From the NCBI GenBank assembly GCA_001796335.1, contig MGMF01000025.1:1-64000 (forward strand): DNA of 64,000 nt. Reading direction: 5' to 3'. This stretch comes from Chloroflexi bacterium GWB2_49_20 (GTDB taxonomy: Bacteria > Chloroflexota > Anaerolineae > Anaerolineales > Villigracilaceae). Position 1 is the first letter of the stretch. Each line of letters opens with the position of its first letter. Below, one piece after another: positions 7,985-17,420 of the stretch. Below the pieces are notes generated by a model. That model saw only the letters and a list, made by a program, of their open reading frames with translations. It had not been told where the DNA came from and did not search any database. The position numbers and the translations under genes were made by a program.

Positions 7985-8476
7985 TCACCCTTTCTCCTTC
8001 GGATATCTACGGCGGACAACCTGCTTCCGTTGTTCCCATAACTGGTGCGTTAATTGAATTTGCCCAACATGCAGAGCTGTATGTTTTAAAACATAAAACA
8101 ATACCCAACCGACTGCAACTTCGCGCCCATCTCTGGGAGAGATGATCTTCTTGTCCAATTCTTGCAGAGTAAATGTTTCCAATGCTTTGTGGATATAATT
8201 TTCATTTTCGCCAAGCCGTTGGACTAATTCATTCGCTGATAATCCTTGAATCTTAAATTCAGATTCTCTGTCACGCCCGGACGGCTCGCCAACCAGGACA
8301 TCACTTATCCAATAACGTTCTGCGCCAGTCAAATGAACCACTAAAACATTCAACGAATTCATGCCAGGACCATAAATCCAGTCCAGCGCATTTTGTGGAA
8401 GCCCTTTCACGGCATTGCGAATTTCGTCATGAAGTTCCTGCAAGTTATTCAAATAGTTTTCGAAAAATGATTGCAT
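7985..8476 (-). CDS. DinB-family four-helix protein
   Basis: This 163-residue protein shows the DinB/YfiT helical bundle. The three metal-ligand histidines are likely H49 in LVVHLTGAERYW and the HTALHVGQI pair near residues 130-140. Members are damage-inducible or thiol-dependent transferases of mostly unknown substrate. AAGGAG lies before the ATG. It is unrelated to DNA polymerase IV (also named DinB) at 38814. Confidence 0.85.
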   Translation of the reverse strand: MQSFFENYLNNLQELHDEIRNAVKGLPQNALDWIYGPGMNSLNVLVVHLTGAERYWISDVLVGEPSGRDRESEFKIQGLSANELVQRLGENENYIHKALETFTLQELDKKIISPRDGREVAVGWVLFYVLKHTALHVGQIQLTHQLWEQRKQVVRRRYPKEKG

Positions 8477-8672
8477 ACTTTCTCCTTGTCATTTCAATCA
8501 ATACAAGCATTCAACGGTTTGGATCATACCCCTGCCCTTTTCAGGGACCTTCGGCGGGGCACAGGTCGGCGGCTGGGCTGGCATGGATTCTGCTTGAGAG
8601 TAGTATAAACTTATTTTGGCTGGGCGAATACTCATTGTTTACTGAGTCGGTTTTAGGCGACAATGATACCTA

Positions 8673-9125
8673 TCAGTAACTTATATTCTCAAGCCCTAAA
8701 TATCTCGTTACAGGGTGTTCTGATTTTAAATCACTCCAGAATTGCCCTTTGAGAATCTTTGGATGAACAGTGATTTCACCTAGATTATCTTGCGAAAAGA
8801 AGCGGGCATCCGTCAGAAAGCCCTCTTCTCGCCTCTTGTTCGCAAGAGTGAGAGTTCCACTGAACGCTTTACATAAGATGAAGAACTTGCAAAAGTGGTA
8901 CCCGGGCTCCCAAAATTCCTGAATATAGAGAATCAGGTCCAACTCAACACTTAACCCTGTCTCCTCAAAAACCTCTCGTTTGGCACACTCGAAAATGGAC
9001 TCTTTACCTTCCAGACTTCCGCCAGGTGGCACCCAGAAGTCATAGCGTCCAATTTCCCTATGATTGACTAGTAAAACCTGTTCATCCTGAACAATTATTG
9101 CAGCCGCACTTATTCCATATCTCAT
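8673..9125 (-). CDS. Nudix hydrolase
   Basis: This 150-residue protein carries the full Nudix box in GGSLEGKESIFECAKREVFEETGL (Gx5Ex7REUxEExGU), which binds the divalent metal and cleaves nucleoside diphosphate derivatives. The N-terminus RYGISAAAIIVQDEQVLLVNH is the usual first strand pair. Substrate cannot be assigned. The ribosome site is weak. It stands alone, with gene-free gaps of about 200 nt on either side in which nothing certain was seen. Confidence 0.88.
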   Translation of the reverse strand: MRYGISAAAIIVQDEQVLLVNHREIGRYDFWVPPGGSLEGKESIFECAKREVFEETGLSVELDLILYIQEFWEPGYHFCKFFILCKAFSGTLTLANKRREEGFLTDARFFSQDNLGEITVHPKILKGQFWSDLKSEHPVTRYLGLENISY

Positions 9126-9337
9126 ACAACACCTGCACTGCCTTTCAGTCTATGCGTGTAATGCTTTGCCATTGGTCGCAAAGATGCGACCTAATGAATT
9201 GATTAAACGGATTCTTGATATTCTGCAAATTTACCTTAAAACCAACCTGTTTGGGAGCAATAGGCTGGGGAAACATCCGGTTATTCTTAGCGCACTTACA
9301 ACTAGCTGTCATTAAAGCATTTTTTATATAAACCCCT

Positions 9338-9895
9338 TCACCCGGCCAGCTTCCCGCCCAATTGCCGGGCTTTTTCGAGCAGGTCGGGGTGCTTGAGCGC
9401 ATCGCCGACACCGTCAAGGGAAGCATGCACGATGCCGATAATGTCCGCCTGCAGGAAGCGGAACATGCTCTCAAAGGTGTGGATGGCATTGATGCCCCCG
9501 GAGCTGTGCAGGTCATCATCGCCGTAGCTTAATACGATGCCGACCGGTTTGCCTTTAAAGAGATCCTTCCTGTAATTCCAAACGGCATACCAGCGGTCAA
9601 TGCAGGTCTTGAGCTGGGCGCTGTAAGTGAACCAGTAGACCGGGCTGGCCAGCACCAGGGCATGCGCTGCCAGCAGCTTGGGGTAGAGCGGCTGCATGTC
9701 GTCCTTGAGAACGCATACGCCGGTCTCAACGCAGGAATCGCAGCCATCACACGGGCGGATATCGAGTCCGTGCAGAGTGATGCTCTCCACCTGGGCACCT
9801 GCCTGGCGTGCTCCCTCAGCCACCTGGTCGGCCAGTACATTGCTGTTGCCCTGTTGGCGCGGACTGCCTTTTAAGATGAGAATATTTTTACTCAT
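9338..9895 (-). CDS. Flavodoxin-like NAD(P)H-dependent oxidoreductase with iron-sulfur type Cys motif
   Basis: This 185-residue protein has the FMN-binding loop ILKGSPRQQGNSNVLADQ, then CDGCDSCVETGVC in which several Cys could bind an iron-sulfur cluster, and the second flavin loop ASPVYWFTYSAQLK. These features match iron-sulfur flavoproteins and NADPH-dependent FMN reductases of anaerobes. AAAAGGAG precedes the ATG at 9895, which is preferred to an in-frame ATG 11 codons upstream. It probably takes part in redox or oxidant defence reactions; the partner is unknown. Confidence 0.85.
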   Translation of the reverse strand: MSKNILILKGSPRQQGNSNVLADQVAEGARQAGAQVESITLHGLDIRPCDGCDSCVETGVCVLKDDMQPLYPKLLAAHALVLASPVYWFTYSAQLKTCIDRWYAVWNYRKDLFKGKPVGIVLSYGDDDLHSSGGINAIHTFESMFRFLQADIIGIVHASLDGVGDALKHPDLLEKARQLGGKLAG

Positions 9896-10199
9896 GCCTT
9901 GCTCCTTTTGATAAATGCAAAGTGTCATCTCAATAGAGAGAGGGAAGTGCGGTGTTTTTGAGAAGTTACTTATTTTATTACTTTATGGTAAATGAGTCAT
10001 GCTACAGAAGGAGGATATTTATATAATTCCAGCGCGGTGAAAGCCTGCTGGATTTGTGAGGGCGCAGCCGCAAAGCATTTATCCTGTCGCCGGTGGGGAA
10101 TATTGAAAATTCTAATCCTATTCTCAGAATAAAGGCGAAAACCGATTTATAATATAATTTGTATCATAAATATCATAATTATTTACACAGGAGATTAAT
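9896..10199. other. Divergent intergenic region
   Basis: This 304-nt gap separates divergent genes. A partial copy of repeat family 1 (GGTGTTTTTGAGAAGTTACT) lies at 9945-9972. A TATAAT at 10148-10153 is a plausible -10 element for the cupredoxin gene, but no good -35 box was seen. An ATTCT...AGAAT inverted pair lies near 10110-10130. Confidence 0.4.
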
Positions 10200-10637
10200 A
10201 TGAAAACCAGGTTCATGATCACCGCTTTAACTCTGGCTGCCCTGCTGGCAGCTTGTGCCCCCAATGCAGCATCAACCACCAACCCCTATTCGGCACCGGT
10301 AGTGGCTTCGGCAACGGAAACAACGGCTCCCACGTCTGCACCAGTTGTTGTAGATTCCGCCACCTCGGCACCAGCTCCTTCCGCGAATATTTTCAATGTG
10401 GAAATCAGCGGATTTGCCTTCGATAAGAACACGATCACGATCAAGGTTGGCGATACCGTCACCTGGACCAACCATGACAGTGCTACTCATAATATTGTCG
10501 CGGATGATGGTGGCTTTAAATCCACCAGTCTGTCCAATGATGCCATCTACAGCCACACATTCGATAGCGCCGGCACTTTTACGTATCACTGCGGATTCCA
10601 CGCTGCGATGAAAGGAACAGTGATCGTACAGCCGTAA
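10200..10637 (+). CDS. Cupredoxin (plastocyanin-like) lipoprotein
   Basis: This 145-residue protein begins with a lipoprotein signal (MKTRFMITALTLAALLAAC), so Cys19 or its neighbour is lipidated and the protein is anchored outside the membrane. A Ser/Thr/Pro-rich linker leads to a cupredoxin fold. The copper ligands are visible as His in SATHNIVAD and the C-terminal YHCGFHAAMKG (Cys, His, Met). It probably carries electrons at the cell surface. AGGAG lies 6 nt before the ATG. It is monocistronic, with a terminator at 10672. Confidence 0.92.
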   Translation: MKTRFMITALTLAALLAACAPNAASTTNPYSAPVVASATETTAPTSAPVVVDSATSAPAPSANIFNVEISGFAFDKNTITIKVGDTVTWTNHDSATHNIVADDGGFKSTSLSNDAIYSHTFDSAGTFTYHCGFHAAMKGTVIVQP

Positions 10638-10671
10638 GGCAAAAACTCCCCTAGCGTTTATATTATTTACA

Positions 10672-10715
10672 CACCTGCCTGTCTTCACAGCGAAGATGGG
10701 CAGGTGGTTTGGTTT
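10672..10715 (+). terminator. Intrinsic terminator after the cupredoxin gene
   Basis: CACCTGCCTGTCTTC (10672-10686) pairs with GAAGATGGGCAGGTG (10692-10706) with one mismatch, followed by GTTTGGTTT. Confidence 0.7.
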
Positions 10716-10808
10716 AACAAGATCACCCAGGTTTATGGATTGTCACAGGTGCGGTTTCAAAAAATGGCGCGATAATAATGTATAGACTTGTTCAGGAAGA
10801 GGTAAAGA

Positions 10809-11603
10809 ATGGATAAAAAAGTTGTCATCATCACAGGTGCCTCCAGTGGGATCGGGGCGGCAGTTGCCCGCCGGCTTGGGCGGGACGGCATGTGCCTGAC
10901 CCTGGCAGCCCGGCGTACCGGGCGCCTGGAGAGTGTGGCTGAAGAGGCGCGGAAATCCGGCGGGGAGGTGCTGGTCCTGCCGACGGACGTGACCAAGCAG
11001 GTGGACATTGACACCATGCTGCAAGCCACGCTTGAACGTTGGGGGAGGGTGGATGTGCTCTTCAACAATGCCGGGGTGAATGCGGACAAACCCTTTGTGG
11101 ACCTGGAGTGGGAGCAGATCGTCACAGAAGTGAATATCAACCTGCTGGCGGTCATGGCATGTGCCCATGCGGTTTTGCCGGTCATGCTCAAGCAAAAGGC
11201 GGGGCATATCATCAATACGGCCTCCATCGCTGGTCTGGTGGCCGTGCCCCCCGGCGCCATTTATTCTGCTACCAAGTACGGGGTGGTGGGTTTTTCAGAC
11301 GCCCTGCGCCGTGAACTGCTCAAAACGGGGGTGCATGTCTCCGCTTTCTGTCCGGGTTTCACGCCTTCGGAAATCTCGGCCAACCTGAAGGCCCACGCCG
11401 AGGGCCGGCCGGACGCCCCCAAATACCCGGGCTTGATGCCCATCAGCTACGTGGCTGACCAGGTGGCTTATTTGGTGAACCACCCCCGCCGGATCTACGT
11501 CATCCCCAAATCCTGGCGGATCCTGGTGCTGACGGCAACCCTGTTGCCCGGCCTGGCGGATCTGCTCGTGCCCCTGTTTGGAGCCAGGAAGGATCAACCT
11601 TGA
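10809..11603 (+). CDS. Short-chain dehydrogenase/reductase
   Basis: This 264-residue oxidoreductase has the cofactor loop TGASSGIG, the structural motif NNAGVN and the catalytic Ser-Tyr-Lys in NTASIAG and YSATKYG. It uses NAD(P)H on an unknown alcohol or ketone. The C-terminal stretch ILVLTATLLPGLADLLVPLFG is hydrophobic and may associate with the membrane, as in some lipid-modifying members. GAGG lies before the ATG. It stands alone between the cupredoxin gene and a terminator. Confidence 0.88.
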   Translation: MDKKVVIITGASSGIGAAVARRLGRDGMCLTLAARRTGRLESVAEEARKSGGEVLVLPTDVTKQVDIDTMLQATLERWGRVDVLFNNAGVNADKPFVDLEWEQIVTEVNINLLAVMACAHAVLPVMLKQKAGHIINTASIAGLVAVPPGAIYSATKYGVVGFSDALRRELLKTGVHVSAFCPGFTPSEISANLKAHAEGRPDAPKYPGLMPISYVADQVAYLVNHPRRIYVIPKSWRILVLTATLLPGLADLLVPLFGARKDQP

Positions 11604-11712
11604 CCATTTGAGTCAAATGTAAACCTGAGATGGTGAATCAAAATATAAAAAACAGCGACCAGAAAATCTGCCGCAAAACCCTGAGTGTTTACACTGACTT
11701 TCCTCCCAACGA

Positions 11713-11746
11713 CAAAGGGACCGCCTTCTTTTTGGGCGGCCCCTTT
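11713..11746 (+). terminator. GC-rich hairpin between convergent genes
   Basis: AAAGGGACCGCC and GGCGGCCCCTTT form a stem with one mismatch, with CTTTTT in the loop. It can stop transcription from the dehydrogenase gene and, on the other strand, from the nuclease gene ending at 11795. Confidence 0.65.
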
Positions 11747-11794
11747 GCTATAACAATTGTTGGAAATATAATGCTCACACGAGCGTAAGACCAG

Positions 11795-14700
11795 CTAGGG
11801 CAGTGATTTCAACAAGGTCGCTTCAAAGATCAGTGAATCCGCGGCCTCTTGCATGATGAATTGTGGCGTGAAGTCGTAAACCTGATCGATGAAGGCCTGC
11901 AGTTGAGACTGATAGGCATCCTGTTTGCCGTTCTGCTGGTAGCGGAGCGCTCTCTCAAGCCAATCAAGAAGAATGCGAGTTGTGTTTTTACCGGTGATCA
12001 TACCGTTTGCATCATAGTACAGCACCAATTCTTGCAGGCGATCAATGGTTGGTAAATTGGAAAAGGTTGCCGCATTCGGGTCATGGTCACTGGTACCGCG
12101 CGCCACATCGTCTGGATAATCAGCCGGGAAATCGCTGTTAATGTGTGCAATGCGGACTTGCTGCAGGTCGGTTCGCATGACCTGGTTGACAAATATCTGA
12201 TCGAGTGTCTGCGCCATGCCCAGATAGACATAACTGTAGGCAGACTCGGGCGCCTGGGCTAATAGGACATCCCACAGGTTTGCCAATCCCAGATCAGGGT
12301 CATAGAGTGATCCAAGTTGTTCTGTGGCGCCAAGAGCAGTGTTGTCTGGTCGCGGGTAGACGTTCAAGTCTCCGCCGAGGGCGATGCGTGCGTTCGGGTT
12401 CTCAGCCTGCAGGAATGCCACAATGGCCGCATTGTACCTGGCTTGCTCGGTGCGGTGAGCGACACAGGTATCCGGTCCGCTCTTGAAGTGGTTGTTGATC
12501 ACATAGACATCACGAGGGCTGCCCAGACCAATGCTGGTGTGGTAAATACGGAAGAGCCCGATAACGGAAGCACGCGGGAAGACCCAGGAGGTCTCACATG
12601 CAGTCACGCCAGGCAGGACCGCGTTCAACGTCTTCGGGTTGGAAATATCACTGTTATGGGGAACAGATGCACCGGCATAATCGATTGCCGGATCTGAGCC
12701 CAGGATGGGATCGCCAACCGGGGACACAAGTTGCACGCGGTCAGTGCGGTACAGGAAGGCGGGGGCAATACCGCGCAGGTCAGAACTGTCTCTGTCAAAA
12801 GCTGCGCCATAATCCGGCCCACCCAGGCTGGCGATCTTGAGCACAAGGTCCTGCAGCACATCCGGTTTGCCATCCGCGTTGTCGGTGATACCGCAAGTGA
12901 GCGTTCCTTCAGTCACCGTGCAGAAATCCTGGTTCTCAACTTCCTGCAGCATGAGGATGTCCGGGTTGTGCAGGTCGTTGATGATCTGCAGGGCAATGTC
13001 GTTCAGCCGGGCTTGATAATCAGCCTCACTGGCAGGAACATAGTTGAAGGGTGATTTGATCGCGTCCAGGAAGGGCGGTACCTTTGGACAACCCGAGTTG
13101 CCTGTAAAATCGCAGCCGGAGAAGGGATTATCACGGTAATCGTAAAGGTTCTCCAGGTTGTAATCAACAATGCTGTAACCGAGACTGCGGTCAAAGGTCT
13201 GCGGCGGGTTGTTGGCAGCAGGATCCACACCCTCACTGAAAGCAGGCTGGGTATCGATCTCGATCCGGTACTTGCTGAAGGTGTAATTGAGACCGCCGGC
13301 TGGTGCATTGGTCACGGTAGAGAAGGTGCGCGCCGGGTCGATCAACGCCTGGGAGTTGCCCGCTGCTGCTTTGACGCCCCAACTGCCCAACAGAACACGG
13401 TAGCCATTTCCATCCCAAACGGACGCGTCGTAATTATCGTCCAGTGGATGAGCATCACGGAAGGCGCGCCGCGCATAGGGATCGGTGCGCTGTGCGATCG
13501 TGCTGTCCGGGCTCGCCACCCAGATCTCGGCATCCGCCGGGCTGAAGACATTGCGTCCACCGAGGACAATGCTGTTGGCAGGAATTTGAACGCGCATACT
13601 CTCCATGCGTTCCCAATAACGATTGGCTGCCTGAAGATTCGCAGGTGGTTCAACAACAATGGGTGCAAGTTCAGCATCCAGGTCCACCCCACTGCGCACG
13701 ATCGGTTTTACCAGTGTTGCGTAGGAGAGTTCGGTCATGTTGTAGTATTCACTGATGGTGCCGGAAATAACCACCTCATCACCGACAGTGGGGGTATACG
13801 ATCCACCTGGCCCAGAGATCGTTGTATAGGTGCTCATGTATACATAAAGACCATCGGAAGTGAACGGGTCATTGTCCTTTGTTGCTGCTGTATTCTGGAT
13901 GAAAAAGCCATAGTAACCACCGAAAGCTGTTGGTTGGATGGCTTTTTCGAAAATGACGCCCTGCACGGTCACTTGCTGGCCTGCTCCGTTCCCGCTGGCG
14001 GGCGCATAAGGTGAGCGGAATGTGGCACCATTAGCGGAATCGCTGACTGCTCCCTGGACAGTGCCTATGGGAAGGGTTGCTGGAAAAACAGTGAGTCCGA
14101 TTACAGCACTACCGGCGCGTTCCTCAAGATCACTGATCGTACAGGTTAAGCTCTTTGACCCTGCAGTTGTACCTCCGGCAATCGTTGCCGAATAGGAGAA
14201 AATATTATCAGAGGCTGTACCATCACCGTTTGTGCCATCATCATAAAACACCTGGGTTGCTGAACCGCCAATGGTGTTCATGTCACAACTGACACCCAGG
14301 CCAGTGCTGGTCGGGTTTTCGCCCGGTGTTACCGTGACTGTCAGCAAGCTGGTATCACTGGCTTGGACTAAGTTGGGTTCAGCTGCGCCTGTGCCGGAAG
14401 GATTGGTTGTTACCGGACCGCTACCGAAGATCTGGCCGGTGTTGACCGTACCGAAGGTGTTGGATGCTTCTGCTGCCCAGGTAAAATCATCATAAGTAGT
14501 GCCTGATCCGGTTAATTGGAGTGAGTTGCCAACCGCTCCTGAACCATTCTCAGACACCCCGATATTTACACTGGTCATTCCGTTAGCTGCACCGCCAACG
14601 GCAATAAAACTTCCTTCATAACTGAGAAATTGCACCACCGTGCTGCCGGCATCAACAAGAGCCAAACCATCCGGAGCGCCATTCTGGATGCCATTGCTCG

Positions 14701-15007
14701 GGTAGTTGACAATGACCACTCCGAAGCTACCTCCCAGATCTGGTATAGTGCCGGTTAAGACATCCGTGTCATAAACAGCACCATTGCTCCCATTGTAGAG
14801 CACCAGACTCCAGCCAGTCAAATCAGTGCCAGCTGGTCCGGCAACTTCGATGGCCTCACCAGCATCAGTGCCAGTATTGTCATAATGGATTTCGTTGATG
14901 AAAACAGCCGATCCGTCAGCCAGCACACGATGCGGTGCGGGCAAAGCGGTCAACATGAGGGACAGGATCACAGTAGAAGCAAAAAGCTTGTAAATATTTC
15001 GTTTCAT
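11795..15007 (-). CDS. Secreted ExeM/NucH-family nuclease with lamin-tail domain
   Basis: This 1070-residue protein starts with a signal peptide (KLFASTVILSLMLTALPAPHRVLA). A lamin-tail domain follows (about 32-165, AVFINEIHYDNTGTDAGEAIEVAG). The middle holds beta-sandwich and OB-like segments (about 310-600). The endonuclease/exonuclease/phosphatase domain runs from about 610 (VDYNLENLYDYRDN) to about 980, with LMLQEVEN, NNHFKSG, GGDLNVYP and SDHDPNAA as metal and phosphate site motifs. Such enzymes degrade extracellular DNA for nutrition or biofilm release. AGGAGG precedes the ATG. The C-terminal 80 residues after the nuclease domain have no clear match. No sortase or type IX signal was seen. 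Confidence 0.9.
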   Translation of the reverse strand: MKRNIYKLFASTVILSLMLTALPAPHRVLADGSAVFINEIHYDNTGTDAGEAIEVAGPAGTDLTGWSLVLYNGSNGAVYDTDVLTGTIPDLGGSFGVVIVNYPSNGIQNGAPDGLALVDAGSTVVQFLSYEGSFIAVGGAANGMTSVNIGVSENGSGAVGNSLQLTGSGTTYDDFTWAAEASNTFGTVNTGQIFGSGPVTTNPSGTGAAEPNLVQASDTSLLTVTVTPGENPTSTGLGVSCDMNTIGGSATQVFYDDGTNGDGTASDNIFSYSATIAGGTTAGSKSLTCTISDLEERAGSAVIGLTVFPATLPIGTVQGAVSDSANGATFRSPYAPASGNGAGQQVTVQGVIFEKAIQPTAFGGYYGFFIQNTAATKDNDPFTSDGLYVYMSTYTTISGPGGSYTPTVGDEVVISGTISEYYNMTELSYATLVKPIVRSGVDLDAELAPIVVEPPANLQAANRYWERMESMRVQIPANSIVLGGRNVFSPADAEIWVASPDSTIAQRTDPYARRAFRDAHPLDDNYDASVWDGNGYRVLLGSWGVKAAAGNSQALIDPARTFSTVTNAPAGGLNYTFSKYRIEIDTQPAFSEGVDPAANNPPQTFDRSLGYSIVDYNLENLYDYRDNPFSGCDFTGNSGCPKVPPFLDAIKSPFNYVPASEADYQARLNDIALQIINDLHNPDILMLQEVENQDFCTVTEGTLTCGITDNADGKPDVLQDLVLKIASLGGPDYGAAFDRDSSDLRGIAPAFLYRTDRVQLVSPVGDPILGSDPAIDYAGASVPHNSDISNPKTLNAVLPGVTACETSWVFPRASVIGLFRIYHTSIGLGSPRDVYVINNHFKSGPDTCVAHRTEQARYNAAIVAFLQAENPNARIALGGDLNVYPRPDNTALGATEQLGSLYDPDLGLANLWDVLLAQAPESAYSYVYLGMAQTLDQIFVNQVMRTDLQQVRIAHINSDFPADYPDDVARGTSDHDPNAATFSNLPTIDRLQELVLYYDANGMITGKNTTRILLDWLERALRYQQNGKQDAYQSQLQAFIDQVYDFTPQFIMQEAADSLIFEATLLKSLP

Positions 15008-15228
15008 GACAGCCTCCTGAATGGGAATCGGTCTTGGTTTTGAATATCAAACACTGCACAATGGCAATTCGCTGACAGTTTATTGTCTGCAACCCTCCTT
15101 AATTAATCTTTACTATGGGGAAAACTATAATCCGAAACCTGCTTTTATTTTAGGATAGACTTTAAAAAAATGCAAGTTGAAATCGAAAATTTAAGAAACT
15201 CGACATGGGTTATACGGCGGGAAATAAA

Positions 15229-15266
15229 AAAAGCACAGCATCCCATGACAGGGTTGCTGTGCTTTT
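15229..15266 (-). terminator. Intrinsic terminator of hsp20
   Basis: AAAAGCACAGCA pairs with TGCTGTGCTTTT across a 14-nt loop, followed on the minus strand by a T-rich tract. It lies 25 nt after the Hsp20 stop. Confidence 0.85.
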
Positions 15267-15290
15267 ACTCAGCCAATGGCTGATGAGCGA

Positions 15291-15731
15291 TTATTTGGCT
15301 TTGATGCTGATGGTCCTGGGCTTGATTGCCTCGGCTTTGGGCAGGGTGATGGTCAGGATGCCGTTTTCAAAGTCTGCCTTGGATTTGTCAGTCTGCACAT
15401 CAGCGGGCAGGGTGATCGAGCGTTCGAATGAACCGTAGCGATGTTCACGGATGTGGAAGGTTTTTTCCTTTTTCTCGTCATCCTGTTTGAACTCGCCGCG
15501 CAGGCTGAGTACTCCGTTGGTAATTGTGATCTGTACATCCTCCGCCTTTAAGCCGGGCAAAGAGGCTTTGACCACCACCTCGTCATCGTTTTGGTAAAGG
15601 TCAATGGCTGGTGTGCCGGAGAACCCACTCATGCTGATCGGGCGGGTGAATGCATCGTCAAACAGCCGGTCCATGGCCTCTCGCAGAGTCATCATTTCGC
15701 GCATGGGCTCCCATCGAATTAGATTGGACAT
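15291..15731 (-). CDS. Small heat-shock protein (Hsp20/alpha-crystallin)
   Basis: This 146-residue ATP-independent holdase prevents aggregation of unfolded proteins. The alpha-crystallin domain spans about residues 40-135 (AIDLYQNDDEVVVKASLPGLK to the A/GxLT motif NGILTITLPKAE). The C-terminal IxI-type segment is TISIKAK. AGGAGG lies before the ATG. No CIRCE element (TTAGCACTC-N9-GAGTGCTAA) was seen upstream, so HrcA control is not supported. It is monocistronic, with its own terminator. Confidence 0.94.
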   Translation of the reverse strand: MSNLIRWEPMREMMTLREAMDRLFDDAFTRPISMSGFSGTPAIDLYQNDDEVVVKASLPGLKAEDVQITITNGVLSLRGEFKQDDEKKEKTFHIREHRYGSFERSITLPADVQTDKSKADFENGILTITLPKAEAIKPRTISIKAK

Positions 15732-15833
15732 AGTGAACCTCCTTTTGAAATTAAAATAGGGTCTTACGATTGAAAATATAATCCCCTAATGTAAGAAAAA
15801 TAATAAAGACGTATTAGCGATGCGTTAAAATTA

Positions 15834-17417
15834 TTAAACAGGGGCGTAATAAGCCTGCCAGAGATTCTGGTAGGCATCCGCTTCTTGAAGCCAGCGCTCA
15901 TCACTCCAACCCAACTCGGGTTGGACAATAAGGCGCACCCGGTTAAGCTGCCCCAGGCCTCCGCCGGGCAATTGTATGCCCAGGCGCACACGCCGCAGCA
16001 GCAGGTCATCCAGGTGAATGACCCCCTCTGCACGGGCAGCCCAGCGCAGTTCAGCCCAAAGCGGCAGGGCAGCCTCAATGGGCTCCATTTCTCCGGGTCG
16101 GGCGGAAGAGGCCAGGTCACAGGCTGCGCTGGCATAGCGCCCCAGCAGGCGCAGGCGCGTTTCAGCCGGAAGATCACACAGGCTGGTCTCGGCGGGCAAC
16201 GGATCGAGCACTCTTTCCCCGCGGTCCAGTTTGTGTCTTTCAGGCAGCAGCGGACTGACTGCTCTCAGCGCTTTTTGAGCCATGATACGGAAGGTGGTTA
16301 ATTTTCCACCGCTGACCGTCAGAAGGCCATTTTCCATCCACAAAACAAATTCACGAGATTCTTTGGAAGGATTGGCTTTGCCGGTGTCCACCACGGCGCG
16401 TACCCCCGCCAGAGTGGACTGTACATCGGATTGCATTAACCCCAGGTCTGGAAAGGCGAATTGAATGGCTGCCATCAGGTAACCGGTTTCTGCGTGACTG
16501 ATGGACAGATTGGTTCCCAGGCGGGCATGATGATCCACGTCGGTGGTGCCGATCAGGGTGACCCCCTCCCAGGGGAAAATGAATACCGGGCGCCCATCCT
16601 GTGGATGCAGAAAGGTGACCGCCCGGGTCAGCGGCAATTTGTTCCAGGGGAAGAAAAGGTGGCTGCCGCGCAGGATGCGCAAACGCTGGCTCCCCCCGTT
16701 TTGACAACGCAATTCATCCGCCCAGGCACCGCTGGCATTGATGACCACCCTGCCGCGCACTTCCACGCTCCGCCCGCCAGCACCCGGTGCCATGTCGCAG
16801 ACACTGACCCCGCATACCTTTCGCCTGGAAGTCTTTAGGAATCCTTCCACACGGGCATAATTCAAGGCAGTTGCCCCGGCGGTGACCGCCTCCTGCAGCA
16901 CGCGCAGCACCAGGCGGGCATCGTCTGTTACGGCATCAAAATAACGAAAGCCGGAGACAAGCTGCGGAGCACTCAGCTGCGGACACAGCGTACGCATTCC
17001 GGCGGGAGAATAGGCGGCATGGTTCCATTTGAGCGCCAGCAGATCATATACCGATAAGCCGATGCCAAACGCCCAGGCCGGGATCTTATCCTCCCGGAAA
17101 TTTGCCATTAAAAACGGCAGCGGGCTGACCAGGCCGCGGCCCTCTTTGAGAAGATGCTCGCGTTCATGCACCGATTCGGACGTCAGCCTGATCTGGGCGT
17201 TTTTCAAATAACGCAATCCGCCATGTACCAGTTTTGAAGAGCGGCTGGAAGTGCCCGAGGCGAAATCATGAGCTTCGAACAGGATGCAGCGCAGGCCAAG
17301 CCGGGCAGACTCACGCAGGATGCCCGCACCGGTGATGCCTCCACCAATGACGATCAGATCCCATTCAGCCTGGTCCAGGCCTGCCCAAAGCGAGTCACGC
17401 CAACCTGTAGTCCACAT
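15834..17417 (-). CDS. glpD: Glycerol-3-phosphate dehydrogenase (FAD-dependent)
   Basis: This 527-residue flavoprotein oxidises glycerol 3-phosphate to dihydroxyacetone phosphate and feeds electrons to quinones. The FAD motif is VIGGGITGAGILRESARLG, followed by the family signature FASGTSSRSSKLVHGGLRYL. IGTTDVDHH and GGKLTTFRIMAQKAL are further family motifs. The C-terminal DAO_C-like domain is present. The ATG lies 3 nt after the stop of the thioredoxin-fold gene, so it is the third gene of a tight operon with an AGPS-like flavoprotein. Confidence 0.93.
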   Translation of the reverse strand: MWTTGWRDSLWAGLDQAEWDLIVIGGGITGAGILRESARLGLRCILFEAHDFASGTSSRSSKLVHGGLRYLKNAQIRLTSESVHEREHLLKEGRGLVSPLPFLMANFREDKIPAWAFGIGLSVYDLLALKWNHAAYSPAGMRTLCPQLSAPQLVSGFRYFDAVTDDARLVLRVLQEAVTAGATALNYARVEGFLKTSRRKVCGVSVCDMAPGAGGRSVEVRGRVVINASGAWADELRCQNGGSQRLRILRGSHLFFPWNKLPLTRAVTFLHPQDGRPVFIFPWEGVTLIGTTDVDHHARLGTNLSISHAETGYLMAAIQFAFPDLGLMQSDVQSTLAGVRAVVDTGKANPSKESREFVLWMENGLLTVSGGKLTTFRIMAQKALRAVSPLLPERHKLDRGERVLDPLPAETSLCDLPAETRLRLLGRYASAACDLASSARPGEMEPIEAALPLWAELRWAARAEGVIHLDDLLLRRVRLGIQLPGGGLGQLNRVRLIVQPELGWSDERWLQEADAYQNLWQAYYAPV

Positions 17418-17420
17418 GCT

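Noticed and set aside
9145-9519. Open frame of 124 codons extending from the flavodoxin-like gene into the gap
   Set aside because: Its first half is a shadow of the oxidoreductase gene and the rest has no motif, ribosome site or coding bias.
11752-11761. AACAATTGTT as a second LexA-like operator
   Set aside because: It lies between two convergent genes where no promoter is needed, so it is probably chance.
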